In this document: positions 36,897 to 46,042 of the stretch, one piece after another | How the letters are laid out: each line of letters opens with the position of its first letter | Numbering within the stretch: position 1 is the first letter of the stretch | Assembly: GCF_900890705.1 (NCBI RefSeq) | Contig: NZ_CAAHFH010000002.1 | Location: 930,001-994,000, forward strand | Reading direction: 5' to 3' | Source of the DNA: Pontiella sulfatireligans | GTDB lineage: Bacteria > Verrucomicrobiota > Kiritimatiellia > Kiritimatiellales > Pontiellaceae | DNA: 64,000 nt | The notes under the pieces: model-generated | The model's database searches: none | Seen by the model: only the letters and a program-made list of their open reading frames with translations | Told to the model about the DNA's origin: nothing | Translations under genes and position numbers: made by a program

Positions 36897-38276
36897 CTAG
36901 TTTTTAAGGCTGTGAATCGGCGCAGGGATCCGGCCTCCAAATCGCACAAATCGTGCCGACTTGCCCGTGTTACGTACGGGCAGCACCACGCTTTCGCCAA
37001 ACAGGCCACCGAAAGAGACAAATTCCCCGGCCTCCTTTCCGGGCACGGGAATAAGTCGCGCGGCCGTAGTTTTGGAGTTAATGACGCCAATCATCAGCTC
37101 GTCGGCCATGATGGCTGCAATGGTTTCGGCATCGGTGCTGCCAGGGATGGGAACCATGTCGAGGCCAACCGAACAAACGCAGGTCATCGCTTCGAGCTTT
37201 TCGAGTACCAGGCTGCCATCCTTCACGGCGGCCGCCAGTTCTGCATCCTCCATCACGGGGATAAACGCGCCGCTCAAACCGCCGACGCTTTGCGAGGCGA
37301 ACGAACCGCCCTTCTTCACGGCATCGTTGAGCAGCGCCACGATGGCCGTGGAACCCGGCGCACCGATGGCGTCGACGCCGAGAATCTTCAAAATTTCGCC
37401 GACGCTGTCGCCGACGAGAGGTGTCGGAGCCAGCGAAAGGTCTACCACGCCGAACGGCAGGCCGAGCGCCTCCGCCACCTGCCGGCCAACGAGCTCGCCG
37501 CAGCGCGTAACGCGGAAAGTCGCCTGCTTGATCTCTTCGGCCAAATCGTCGAGGCCGAGGTTTTCCGCGCCGGCTTCGTTGATTCGGCGTTCGAGTGCGC
37601 GGGCTATCACGCCGGGGCCGCTGACGCCGACGTTGATGACGGCCTCGGCCTCGCCGAGGCCGTGGATGGCGCCGGCCATGAAAGGGTTGTCGCCGGGCTG
37701 GTTGGCGAAGATGACAAACTTGGCCGCGCCGAAGCCGTTACTATCGATGCTGGCCTCGGCCGTGTCCTTGACGGTCTGTCCAAGCAGCGCCACCGCGTCC
37801 ATATTCATGCCGTGGCGCGTAGAGGCGGCGTTGACCGAAGAACACACCTTGCTCGTGGTCGATAGCGCTTCCGGAATAGCGGCAATCAAACCGGCGTCGC
37901 CTTGGCTGATGCCCTTTTCAACGTTGGCGGAATAGCCGCCGATGATGTCGATGCCCACTTCGGTCGCCGCGTTGTCGAGCGCTTGAGCCAGCCGTACGAA
38001 TCCTTCGCGCGAAAATCCGGCACCGACGTGCGCCATCGGCGTAACCGAAATGCGCTTGTTGACCACCTGCACTCCGTACTTCCCGCCGACGCGGTCGCAC
38101 GTTTCCACAAAGCTGCCGGCCAGCAGCTTGATCTTGTCTTCAATCTTTTGCGCCGTGCTTTCGGCGTCGCCAGTGCGGCAGTCGAGCAGGGTGATGCCCA
38201 TCGTCACGGCGCGTACGTCCAGGTTTTCTTTCTGGATCATTTCAACAGTCTTAAGAATCTGGTCGGATCGGATCAT
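36897..38276 (-). CDS. UPF0210 (PFL-like, DUF711) family protein
   Basis: 459 residues, full length for the family. Typical blocks are VRAVTMGITLLDCR, RISVTPMAHVGAGFSREGFV, GYSANVEKGISQGDAGLIA, VGVSGPGVIARALER and the C-terminal TTAARLIPVPGKEAGEFVSFGGLFG. The structure of relatives suggests a glycyl-radical-like barrel, but the activity is unknown. It follows an ACT-domain gene, a pairing conserved across many bacteria, and precedes the broken membrane gene. No Shine-Dalgarno sequence precedes the ATG; the 34-nt leader is a TGAAAC-type tandem repeat instead. Confidence 0.92.
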   Translation of the reverse strand: MIRSDQILKTVEMIQKENLDVRAVTMGITLLDCRTGDAESTAQKIEDKIKLLAGSFVETCDRVGGKYGVQVVNKRISVTPMAHVGAGFSREGFVRLAQALDNAATEVGIDIIGGYSANVEKGISQGDAGLIAAIPEALSTTSKVCSSVNAASTRHGMNMDAVALLGQTVKDTAEASIDSNGFGAAKFVIFANQPGDNPFMAGAIHGLGEAEAVINVGVSGPGVIARALERRINEAGAENLGLDDLAEEIKQATFRVTRCGELVGRQVAEALGLPFGVVDLSLAPTPLVGDSVGEILKILGVDAIGAPGSTAIVALLNDAVKKGGSFASQSVGGLSGAFIPVMEDAELAAAVKDGSLVLEKLEAMTCVCSVGLDMVPIPGSTDAETIAAIMADELMIGVINSKTTAARLIPVPGKEAGEFVSFGGLFGESVVLPVRNTGKSARFVRFGGRIPAPIHSLKN

Positions 38277-38310
38277 TTCAGGTTTCTCGTTTCAAGTTTC
38301 ACGTTTCAAC
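38277..38310 (-). repeat. TGAAAC-type tandem words before the UPF0210 gene
   Basis: The minus strand reads GTTGAAACGTGAAACTTGAA then ACGAGAAACCTGAA: four to five degenerate 7-8-nt copies of TGAAAC fill the whole space between the ACT stop and the ATG. A sister stretch precedes tatD (60230-60256). Confidence 0.8.
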
Positions 38311-38850
38311 TCATATCTCGTTGGTGGCTCTAAAAATATCGTTGTGCTGCAACACGAGCTTGAGCCCGCTGGCTTCCCCAAAGCGGGAGAGTTCCGCATT
38401 GAAATCCTCTAACAACTCGATATTTGAAAGGTCGAGTTGGAGCATCATGGTGTATTGGTCGGCTTCGACGTACGAGGCAAGGTCGAGAATGTTCACGCCG
38501 CGGTCGCAACAAAAGCGCGACACCTGGGCAACGAGCCCGACGCGATCGCGCCCGACGGCGGAAAGCACATAGGTGTGCTCTGGACTTTCGGAAGCCGTGA
38601 GCGAACCCTCGGCGAGCGCCACCGAAACCTTCGTCCCCGTCTGCTTCGCAAGGCTTTGCTCGACCTGCTCCACCGAAACACCGGCGGGGAAGCCGGCAAT
38701 GAGAATCATTGTAAAATAGCCGCAAAGCACCGATTCGCGCAGGTCGGCCAGATTGCCGCCGAGCGTACTGATGCCCTCCGTCACTTCCGCCACGATGCCC
38801 GCGCGGTCGCGGTCCATCACTGAAATCGCCATAATCTGTTGGTTCACCAT
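38311..38850 (-). CDS. ACT-domain regulatory protein (GcvR/UPF0237-like)
   Basis: 179 residues from the ATG at 38850, with GGGAG upstream; longer frames add Arg/Phe-rich sequence without a site. Two ACT domains are visible. The first begins MAISVMDRDRAGIVAEVTEGI and the second YVLSAVGRDRVGLVAQVSRFC. ACT pairs bind amino acids. Relatives include GcvR, a regulator of glycine cleavage, and UPF0237, always next to UPF0210. No DNA-binding domain is present. It is the promoter-proximal gene of this unit. Confidence 0.88.
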   Translation of the reverse strand: MVNQQIMAISVMDRDRAGIVAEVTEGISTLGGNLADLRESVLCGYFTMILIAGFPAGVSVEQVEQSLAKQTGTKVSVALAEGSLTASESPEHTYVLSAVGRDRVGLVAQVSRFCCDRGVNILDLASYVEADQYTMMLQLDLSNIELLEDFNAELSRFGEASGLKLVLQHNDIFRATNEI

Positions 38851-39035
38851 AACACTCCCGCTCCAAATAAATAGAGCTGTGAAGTATCTCCTGAAGTTCC
38901 CTCCATTGGAACAAAAAAGAGTCCTTGTTTGCCTCACGTTCTCAAAAATGCTCGATGGAGCCGCAAACCCTTCATCCCGCCCTTGATTTCCCGCCGAACA
39001 AAACTATAGTTCCCGCTCTTTAGAAGGCAGAATCT

Positions 39036-39848
39036 ATGAGCAACCCCGAACCAATTGAAACCGGAGGCTACGAACACCGCTTTGGCGGGCTATACCGGCT
39101 GTATGGAAAAACCGCAATCGATGCATTGCGCCAGGCGCATGTGCTGATCGTCGGCGTGGGCGGCGTCGGCTCGTGGGTTGCCGAAGCGCTGGCCCGCAGC
39201 GGCATCGGCCACCTCACCCTGGTCGACTGGGACGACATCTGCTTTTCCAACACCAACCGCCAAATCCATGCCATGACCGGTACGGCCGGACGCGCCAAAG
39301 TCGATATCCTCGCCGACCGCATCCACCTCATTAATCCGGAATGCTCCATCAACGCCATCCGTGAATTTTATTCCGAAAAAAACGCCGATGAACTGATCCA
39401 GTCCGGCCTCTCCTACGTCGTGGATGCCATCGACAAAAAAAACGCCAAGATCCATCTAATCACCCAGTGCAAAACGATGGGCATTCCAATCATCGTATCC
39501 GGCGGAGCCGGCGGCCGCGTCGATCCGTCCAAGGTAGAGGTTGCCGACCTGCGCGATTCCTACAACGATCCCCTGCTCGCCGCCATCCGCAAGCAGCTGC
39601 GCAAAAATATTCCCGGCATGCACCTGCAGCATAAAAAAAAGTTTAACGTTCCCTGCGTGTTTTCGGCCGAAACCATCCGCTATCCCCATCCCGACGGCGG
39701 CATCTGCTTTGAAAAGCCCGCAGCCGGAGACGGCCCCAGACAGCTCGACTGCCAATTCGGCTTCGGGGCAGCCAGTTTTGTGACCGGAAGCTTCGGCTTC
39801 GCCATGGCCGCCCGCATCATCAACGACCTCGCTACCCAAGAGAACTGA
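39036..39848 (+). CDS. tcdA: tRNA threonylcarbamoyladenosine dehydratase
   Basis: E1-like enzyme that cyclises t6A37 of tRNA to ct6A. The 270 residues include the ATP-binding loop VLIVGVGGVGSWVAEALARSG, the adenylation block VDWDDICFSNTNRQIHAMTGTAG, and VVDAIDKKNAKIHLITQC with the Cys expected in the family. SGGAGGRVDPSKVEVADL and the C-terminal FGAASFVTGSFGF complete the fold. It appears to be a single-gene unit, divergent from the ACT operon. Confidence 0.93.
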   Translation: MSNPEPIETGGYEHRFGGLYRLYGKTAIDALRQAHVLIVGVGGVGSWVAEALARSGIGHLTLVDWDDICFSNTNRQIHAMTGTAGRAKVDILADRIHLINPECSINAIREFYSEKNADELIQSGLSYVVDAIDKKNAKIHLITQCKTMGIPIIVSGGAGGRVDPSKVEVADLRDSYNDPLLAAIRKQLRKNIPGMHLQHKKKFNVPCVFSAETIRYPHPDGGICFEKPAAGDGPRQLDCQFGFGAASFVTGSFGFAMAARIINDLATQEN

Positions 39849-39886
39849 TCGCCACGAACGCCGACAAAGCCCATGGTTGCTTCGGC

Positions 39887-40582
39887 CTATTCCTCTTTCA
39901 GGCGGTAGCCCACGCGGCGGACGGTCTCGATAAATTGCCCAGCCGAACCGATCCGGCGGCGGATGCTCACGACCTGAACATCCACAGAGCGTTCGGAGAC
40001 ATTGCTGTCTTTCCCGTGCGCGGCCTCGATGATCTCCTGACGACTGAATGGGCGGCCCGGCTGGCTGGCCAGCAGCTTCAACACCAGATAATCGTTCTGG
40101 GTGAGATCCACCTTGTCACCACTCACTTTAACGCTGTATCGAACCGGATCAATCTCGAGATTATGAACTGCAATAATTTCCGACTCACCATCGCTTTCAT
40201 GGTAGTGGCTTCGGCGCAGCACCGCATCAATCCGTGCATGAAGAATATGCAGACTGAAGGGCTTGACCACATAGTCATCGGCACCCTGCTCCAACCCGGA
40301 AACCACATCGGATTCCTGGCTGAGCGCCGAAAGCAGAATGACCGGGATCGAGCTGGTTTTGGAGTAGCTCTTAACCTGGCGGCAGACCTCCAAGCCATCG
40401 ATGCCCGGGAGCATGACATCCAGCAGGATCATATCTGGGCTGAAGGACGCCACCGCCAGCAACGCGGCCTCGCCGGAATCCGCCACCTCAACCTCCCATG
40501 CCCTTTTCTGCATGTTGTGCTGCAACAGCTGCTGCACGGCAGGGTCGTCTTCAACTACTAGTATTTTTCGGGCGTGATTCAT
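39887..40582 (-). CDS. OmpR/PhoB-type response regulator
   Basis: 231 residues: a receiver domain (acidic pocket VVEDD, phosphorylated Asp55 in MILLDVMLPG, Lys in VVKPFSL) and a winged-helix DNA-binding domain (LTQNDYLVLKLLASQPGRPFSRQ, then RSVDVQVVSIRRRIG and ETVRRVGYRL). The start is 14 nt after the TPR gene of the TonB locus, with AAGG ribosome sites, so it is probably the last gene of that operon. No histidine kinase is encoded in the window. It may control the uptake operon; phosphate control (PhoB) is only a possibility. Confidence 0.93.
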   Translation of the reverse strand: MNHARKILVVEDDPAVQQLLQHNMQKRAWEVEVADSGEAALLAVASFSPDMILLDVMLPGIDGLEVCRQVKSYSKTSSIPVILLSALSQESDVVSGLEQGADDYVVKPFSLHILHARIDAVLRRSHYHESDGESEIIAVHNLEIDPVRYSVKVSGDKVDLTQNDYLVLKLLASQPGRPFSRQEIIEAAHGKDSNVSERSVDVQVVSIRRRIGSAGQFIETVRRVGYRLKEE

Positions 40583-40596
40583 CCTTGCCTTGCTGT

Positions 40597-42042
40597 TTAG
40601 CTTCGGGTTTTCGCGATGCGCTCCACCTGCTTGAGATAGTCCTCGATGTCGGAGCGTGGCTTAAGCTCGTAGGCACGCCGCAACAGCGGAAGCGCATCCA
40701 CATATTTGGCCTGCCCCACCAGCAGCTGCCCGTGGTAGAGCTTGGCTTCGGCTTCATACGTTTCGATGTTGGCCGCACGTTCGTAGTAAAACGCCGCCTT
40801 TTCCGGAACGCTGCGCCCATAGTGCTGCGCCAGCAAAATCAGTGCCTCGCCGTCGAGCGGATCAACCTCAACCACCTCTTCGAGAATCTGGACGACGTCA
40901 TCGCCCCCGCCCTCGGCCACGGCGATGCGGGCCTGCAGCTTAAGCAATTCCTTGAGGTCGGCATTTTCAAGCGCGGCTTTTTTTTCCGACACGCGGTTGA
41001 GGATCCGCTTGGATTCGCCGAGCGCCCCACGTGCCGCCAGAATCTTGGCGGCGCGCAACGGTTTGGAGGGATCGCTCCCTGTGTCGATTTCGTAGGCGCG
41101 CAGGTAGGCGTCGGCCGCCATGTCCCAGCGCGATTCGTTGACGTAGATGTCGGCGAGCATCGTCATGCTTGCGGACGTGGCTTTGCCCATGACGTTGACG
41201 TATTCATAGTTTTCAGCCGCGCGCATCGGCTGCTTGAGGCCCAGGTAGGCATTGGCCTGCAGGAGCCAAAAGTCGGCATTGCCCGGCTTCTGCTTAATGA
41301 GCGTTTCGCACAGGCTGACGGCATCGCCAAACTTTTGCTGTTTGAAGAGGCTGCGGGCGAGGCCCAGCTGCCAGTCGATCGTTACCGGATCGAGCAGGAT
41401 CGCCTGCCGGTAAGCCGATTCGGCGCAGAGGTTGTTCTCCGTCGAGCCGTAGGCAAAGCCAAGCAGGCCGTAGGCGATGCTGGTGTGGCCTCCGAGTTCG
41501 ATGGTTTTGGTCAGATACGGCAGCGCCAAGGCAAAGTCCGCATTGCGGACATGGATCAGCCCCGCATTCTTATAGGCCCGGCGGAAGCTGGGAAACTTTT
41601 CAATGGCCTTGTCGTACCACACCAACGCATCAACGAAGTTGTCCTGCTGGAAATAGAGGTTGCCCATGGTGAAATCGAAGATGGCCGACGAGGAATCCTT
41701 GTTGGCTTTCTGCAGCTGCTTCATGGCTTTTCCCATGTTGTCCTCTTCGGCCAGAGCATCCATCACCTTCTGCATCTGCTCACGTTCTACAGCGGTAACG
41801 CGCGGCTCAATCTCGGCGTTTACGCCATAGCTGCCCATGAACTGTTTTTGGAAAAGCTCTTCGTCCCAAATGGAAAGATCCTGTACGACCTTGGGCTTGG
41901 TGTTCGGCTCCTCTTTCGGCTCGCTGACGCCACCCATGTCGGGCAAGGCATGAACCAAGTCCTGCATTTCGTCGGCCACCGCCATGCCGGCGAAAAAGCA
42001 GAGGCTCAGAAGAGCGGTTTGGGGGAATCGTTTTGTTCTCAT
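40597..42042 (-). CDS. Periplasmic TPR protein of the TonB2-type system
   Basis: 481 residues with a signal peptide (MRTKRFPQTALLSLCFFAGM, then AVADE). From about residue 95 it consists of roughly ten tetratricopeptide-like helical repeats (for example FDFTMGNLYFQQDNFVDALV, AWLLQANAYLGLKQ-like NADFWLLQANAYLGLKQPMR). In Vibrio-type loci a TPR protein sits in this position after TonB2 and is needed for transport. The ATG follows the TonB stop by 9 nt. Confidence 0.88.
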   Translation of the reverse strand: MRTKRFPQTALLSLCFFAGMAVADEMQDLVHALPDMGGVSEPKEEPNTKPKVVQDLSIWDEELFQKQFMGSYGVNAEIEPRVTAVEREQMQKVMDALAEEDNMGKAMKQLQKANKDSSSAIFDFTMGNLYFQQDNFVDALVWYDKAIEKFPSFRRAYKNAGLIHVRNADFALALPYLTKTIELGGHTSIAYGLLGFAYGSTENNLCAESAYRQAILLDPVTIDWQLGLARSLFKQQKFGDAVSLCETLIKQKPGNADFWLLQANAYLGLKQPMRAAENYEYVNVMGKATSASMTMLADIYVNESRWDMAADAYLRAYEIDTGSDPSKPLRAAKILAARGALGESKRILNRVSEKKAALENADLKELLKLQARIAVAEGGGDDVVQILEEVVEVDPLDGEALILLAQHYGRSVPEKAAFYYERAANIETYEAEAKLYHGQLLVGQAKYVDALPLLRRAYELKPRSDIEDYLKQVERIAKTRS

Positions 42043-42051
42043 GAATTAATC

Positions 42052-42708
42052 CTATTTTTGAAAGGTGATCGGCACGCGCATCCGGAACTGGACGGGCTTG
42101 CCCTTGCGCTTGCCCGGCTCGAACTTCCATTGCTTGACGGCCTTGATGGCGGGATTGTTGAAGGCGGGATGCGTCGACTTCTGAACCTTGAGGTCGCGGG
42201 CGCGGCCGGTCTGGTCGACGATGAACAAAACATAGACGGTGCCCTGCACGCTTTTGCGCGAAAGTTCTGGCGGATAGACGGGCGTCGGCTGATAGACCGC
42301 GCGCGGCTTTTGGTCGAGGTCGGAGAGGGAGAAGATGGCGTCCACTTCCTCGCCCCCGCCGGTCATGCCGTCAAGATTGATGGCAAAATCGCCGCCGCCA
42401 AATCCACCGCCGCCCGGATTGAGCGCCAGCTCCAATTGGGAAAGGTCGAGCGGCTGGGCATCCACGGCCGGAGGGGGAGGCGGCTGCTCTTCCGGCTCCG
42501 GCGGCTCTTCCTCCTCCACCGGAGGCGGGGGCGGAGGCGGCTCGACGGCCGTATCCACCGAGCGGATCGTGAGATCCTTCGACGGCGGTTTGGTGATCAC
42601 CTGCAGAATCGGAAGCAGCATGAAAATAGCAAAAACAAGCACTAGGCCGAGTCCAAGGCTGGCCCCCTGCTGAAGCAGCTGTTTAAATAGTTTGGTAAGA
42701 TTCTCCAC
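42052..42708 (-). CDS. tonB: TonB family energy transducer
   Basis: 218 residues. An N-terminal membrane helix (LGLGLVLVFAIFMLLPILQV) is followed by a Pro/Glu-rich periplasmic spacer (about 55-80, PPPPPPPVEEEEPPEPEEQP) and the C-terminal TonB fold, YPPELSRKSVQGTVYVLFIV to QWKFEPGKRKGKPVQFRMRV. It links proton-motive force to outer-membrane receptors. It lies six nt after exbD, and its neighbours mark it as the transducer for the receptor at 46043-49258. Confidence 0.93.
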   Translation of the reverse strand: MENLTKLFKQLLQQGASLGLGLVLVFAIFMLLPILQVITKPPSKDLTIRSVDTAVEPPPPPPPVEEEEPPEPEEQPPPPPAVDAQPLDLSQLELALNPGGGGFGGGDFAINLDGMTGGGEEVDAIFSLSDLDQKPRAVYQPTPVYPPELSRKSVQGTVYVLFIVDQTGRARDLKVQKSTHPAFNNPAIKAVKQWKFEPGKRKGKPVQFRMRVPITFQK

Positions 42709-42714
42709 AGCGAA

Positions 42715-43125
42715 CTATCCTTGGTTCTTGAGGGTGGCAATACTTACCTTCATGGCTCCGGCGAGCTTGGCTTCGTCAATCACCCGAACAAGCAGGCCGG
42801 ACATCACGTTCTGGTCGGCCTGTATAATCACAGGCACATCTTCCTTCTGCATCATGCGTTTAACCAGCGGGCGGATACCGGAAATCCCGATTTCGTTTCC
42901 GCCGTAAACAATTTCACCGTTGGCGGTGATGGCAATCATGATACTGGTTTTTTCCAGCTGCACCGAGGAGGCCGCCTGCGGCTTGTCCACTTCAACGCCG
43001 GTTTCTTCCACGAACGTGGTCGTCACGATGAAGAAAATCAGCAGGATGAATACGCAGTCGATGAGTGGGGAAATATCCACTACGGCATCGGTACTGTCAT
43101 CGCTGTTATTTTTAAAACGTCCCAT
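42715..43125 (-). CDS. exbD: Biopolymer transport protein ExbD
   Basis: 136 residues: a short cytosolic start, one membrane helix with the essential Asp in VVDISPLIDCVFILLIFFIV, and a periplasmic domain. It pairs with ExbB to form the proton-driven motor for TonB. It lies 26 nt after exbB in the same operon. Confidence 0.94.
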   Translation of the reverse strand: MGRFKNNSDDSTDAVVDISPLIDCVFILLIFFIVTTTFVEETGVEVDKPQAASSVQLEKTSIMIAITANGEIVYGGNEIGISGIRPLVKRMMQKEDVPVIIQADQNVMSGLLVRVIDEAKLAGAMKVSIATLKNQG

Positions 43126-43151
43126 GGGAAATACTCCGTAATTCGTAATGG

Positions 43152-43781
43152 TTATGCCGCTTGGGCCTTCTGCTTTTGGCTGTCCTTATAGATCCGTTGC
43201 GAACAAACGGTCTGGAGATGGGCCAGAAAGGCTTTATACTGTGCGTGCTCGCGGGCCAGCTTGTACTGAAAGATGATTCCAGGAAGCGCGACGAGCAGGC
43301 CGGTTTCTGTGGTAATCAACGCTTCGGAAATTCCGGAGGCCACCATGCCCATGGTTTTATCGCCGCCGGCACCGGTGGCCAGCGCGGCAAATGTGGCCAG
43401 CATGCCGGTCACGGTACCCAGCAGGCCAAGCAGCGGCGCAATGCTAACGCAGGTCTGCATCACTTTCAGGTCACGATTCAGCGGCGCAATTTCCGTCTTC
43501 TGAAGCTCATCGAAGAGAATGTTGATCTCCTTGAGGTTGTTCGCGGCCATTACAAAACGGATCATTTTACCGACCGGGCCGCGTCCCTTTGCGGGCTCCT
43601 TAACCCATTTCTTCATTTTCTTTTCCGAGACATAGAGATACCCCTTTGCGCGGATGCGGAAAAAGATATTGGATCCCAGATAGAAAATGATTAGGGCATC
43701 AATCGCGAGGGCGATCATCGCCCATCCGCCGGATGACCAGATCTCCAGCGCCTGTGTCCAGATATTGGAAGTTTCTTCCAT
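43152..43781 (-). CDS. exbB: ExbB-type MotA/TolQ proton channel
   Basis: 209 residues with three membrane helices and the family block CVSIAPLLGLLGTVTGMLAT, followed by MVASGISEALITTETGLLVALPGII, holding the channel Thr residues. It is the short ExbB of a locus that also has a long paralogue immediately upstream, separated by 3 nt. This two-ExbB arrangement is characteristic of TonB2/TtpC systems. Confidence 0.93.
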   Translation of the reverse strand: MEETSNIWTQALEIWSSGGWAMIALAIDALIIFYLGSNIFFRIRAKGYLYVSEKKMKKWVKEPAKGRGPVGKMIRFVMAANNLKEINILFDELQKTEIAPLNRDLKVMQTCVSIAPLLGLLGTVTGMLATFAALATGAGGDKTMGMVASGISEALITTETGLLVALPGIIFQYKLAREHAQYKAFLAHLQTVCSQRIYKDSQKQKAQAA

Positions 43782-43784
43782 GGC

Positions 43785-45215
43785 TTATGCCGGTTCCGGG
43801 GCGGCTCGGGTTGCTCTGTTCATGAAGAGGATCGCGACCTGCTCCATATTATCGGTGATGCTTTTCGCTTTGCGGGAAAGGAAGGCATAGAGGACCAGTG
43901 CGGAAATCGCGACGACCAGGCCCAGCTCGGTGGTAATCAGGGCTTCGGAAATACCGCCGGAAAGCGTTTTGACATCGCCGGAACCGAATACGGTGATCAG
44001 CTTGAAGGTGTTGATGATACCGGTAACCGTTCCCAACAGCCCCATCAGCGGCGCCGTGGACGCGCAGACCGCCAGAACCGGCGTCAGTTTATTAACGCTC
44101 ATGCGGGTGGTAAGCATTTCTTCGTACATCACTTCCTCAACCAGATCTTTCGACTCGTCAATGTGTTCAATGCCGACCGCCAGCATTTGCCCGGTCGGTC
44201 CTTTGATGTTTTTGATTTCAGCGACGGCTTTTTCGTGATCATTTACGAGCATGGCCCGCAGCACCGGCTGCACCGCTTTTTCCGAGGGTTTCGGAACCAG
44301 GGACAATTGAATCCATTTCACAATGGCAACCCCAACACAGAGAACAAACATGCCCAGAATAACGTAGGCCACAATGCCCCCCTTCTGGATATGCTCTTTG
44401 AACGTTTCCTTGGTTTCTTCAATCTTGCGCGCATTCCCCAGGCTGGGGTCGAACGGGAAACCGCCGGACTTTGCAGCAACGGTTGCTTGAACGAGAGCGG
44501 TATTCAACGGATCGGAAAAAGGCAGCACCGTCGGCTCCAGTGAACCCAGGCGCTGTTCAGCAATGCCCGCCAGAGCGCCATCTTCCGAAGCGAAGAGCGC
44601 GATCGGCCCGAGCATAATAAAGTTGCCCTGTTTAACGAGGCCGTCTTCACCGGCAGAAGTGCCGCTAAACGTGTTGCCGCCCACGATATCCTGAAGTCGC
44701 TGGATTGATGCTTCCACCAGCCCGGTCTGTTTCACGAAGATGGCTTCGGCGGACAGATTGCTGTTGTCCGGCGCCAGCGTTGCTGACTTTACCACCTCTT
44801 CATACTGATCGAGTTCGGCAATATGCAACCGTGTTTCAAAGTTGCGGGTATATTCAACCAGCAGATTGGAAATATAGTTTTTCTCGCCCTTCCGGCTCTT
44901 GATATCCGCCCGCAGGTTGTTCAGATCAAAATTGCGGCTGTCGAGCTGGCGCATAATCTTTTGATGCTCAAGACGGACATCCATCACTTCGTCTTCGAGG
45001 GCGTTAAGGCCTTTGACCATCGGCAGCTTTTCTTTGGCGATGCCTTTCCGGACATTGGAAAGCTCTTCCAAACTGGCCTCCAGTTTGGCATCCATCTGAA
45101 TCGGGCTATCTGCAAACAGATATTGCGCAAGTACAATCAGGAGGGAGATGATAAAGATAATGCGACGCTGAATACTGTTCCAACGGTGTGTGTAGTAGAA
45201 TCCTAAATCGTTCAT
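43785..45215 (-). CDS. Long TtpC-like MotA/TolQ/ExbB protein
   Basis: 476 residues; AAAGGAAAACC precedes the ATG at 45215, and the ATG at 45236 overlaps the upstream gene. A membrane/signal helix (RRIIFIISLLIVLAQYLF) is followed by a ~220-residue periplasmic coiled-coil region and then a C-terminal ExbB domain with VCASTAPLMGLLGTVTGIIN and LSGGISEALITTELGLVVAI. The Vibrio homologue TtpC is needed for TonB2-dependent transport and has the same extended N-terminus. Its presence separates this system from ordinary ExbBD-TonB. Confidence 0.88.
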   Translation of the reverse strand: MNDLGFYYTHRWNSIQRRIIFIISLLIVLAQYLFADSPIQMDAKLEASLEELSNVRKGIAKEKLPMVKGLNALEDEVMDVRLEHQKIMRQLDSRNFDLNNLRADIKSRKGEKNYISNLLVEYTRNFETRLHIAELDQYEEVVKSATLAPDNSNLSAEAIFVKQTGLVEASIQRLQDIVGGNTFSGTSAGEDGLVKQGNFIMLGPIALFASEDGALAGIAEQRLGSLEPTVLPFSDPLNTALVQATVAAKSGGFPFDPSLGNARKIEETKETFKEHIQKGGIVAYVILGMFVLCVGVAIVKWIQLSLVPKPSEKAVQPVLRAMLVNDHEKAVAEIKNIKGPTGQMLAVGIEHIDESKDLVEEVMYEEMLTTRMSVNKLTPVLAVCASTAPLMGLLGTVTGIINTFKLITVFGSGDVKTLSGGISEALITTELGLVVAISALVLYAFLSRKAKSITDNMEQVAILFMNRATRAAPEPA

Positions 45216-45225
45216 TGGTTTTCCT

Positions 45226-45975
45226 TTAGTCAACACGGACGGGCATTTCGATGAAGGCCGCCACTTTTTCGTTTTTCAAAACCGAGATAGAGTCGGCAAT
45301 ACGCTGAGCAATCGTGTCATCTTGCTCCCAGCGCCAACCCTGGGAGGTTGCTCTGCCAACAAAAGCAACGTCGCCGTTGTTGTTGCAGGAATACCCGGCA
45401 GCGTAGCCGATATACATGGTCTGCACTTCAGCCGCTGATCCATCCGACAGCTTCTTTACTTCGCTGACCACCGTAATTTCTCCGGCGCCTTTGTTCAGGT
45501 CGTTGATGATCCCGATCACGTTCTGGTAGCGCTCGGACAGCGAAAGGTCGGTTTCATCGGTTTTAGGAATGCGCTGGCTGAGCGGCTTGATGCGTTCCTG
45601 AACCGGTTCCGGCAAGGTTGGAAGAAGCGCCAGCACTTCGCGCTCCAATATGAAGATTCGGTTAACGAGTGTGGCGGATGCATTTTTCAACGTATCCTTT
45701 TCCTTAACCAAATCCTCATGTTTCTTATCCGCATCCGTGATGAGCGACTGCGTTTCGTGGATCTTCTTGGAGAGGGCGTCGCGTTCGAAGCGAACCAGGT
45801 CGATGCGGTCGCCAAGCATTTCGCATTCGAGCTCCCACTTGTATTTTTCTTCGGAGATGAGCTTGCGGGTTTCGACCCATTTGGAAAGCGACTCCTTGGT
45901 GCGGCTGAGCTCCTCCGCCTGCACGCCGGCGGCGACGCTCGAAACGGCTAAAATAGTGATTATATATTTCTTCAT
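45226..45975 (-). CDS. DUF3450 family periplasmic coiled-coil protein
   Basis: 249 residues with a cleavable signal (MKKYIITILAVSSVAAGVQA). Residues ~25-115 form a long charged coiled coil (KWELECEMLGDRIDLVRFER), and the C-terminal part has the family blocks SLSERYQNVIGIINDLNKGAGEI and MYIGYAAGYSCNNNGDVAFVG. DUF3450 genes sit before TtpC in TonB2-type loci. Function is unproven; it probably contacts the TtpC periplasmic region, as both have coiled coils. Confidence 0.88.
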   Translation of the reverse strand: MKKYIITILAVSSVAAGVQAEELSRTKESLSKWVETRKLISEEKYKWELECEMLGDRIDLVRFERDALSKKIHETQSLITDADKKHEDLVKEKDTLKNASATLVNRIFILEREVLALLPTLPEPVQERIKPLSQRIPKTDETDLSLSERYQNVIGIINDLNKGAGEITVVSEVKKLSDGSAAEVQTMYIGYAAGYSCNNNGDVAFVGRATSQGWRWEQDDTIAQRIADSISVLKNEKVAAFIEMPVRVD

Positions 45976-46042
45976 GTTTACCTCGGGCTAATGTTCTATT
46001 GTAAGATTGTTTCCCTGCAATGAGTGGTTTGTTAGAGAGTGG

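Noticed and set aside
40498..42645. Long open frame antisense to the TPR and tonB genes
   Set aside because: Shadow; the minus-strand genes have signal peptides, motifs and operon spacing.
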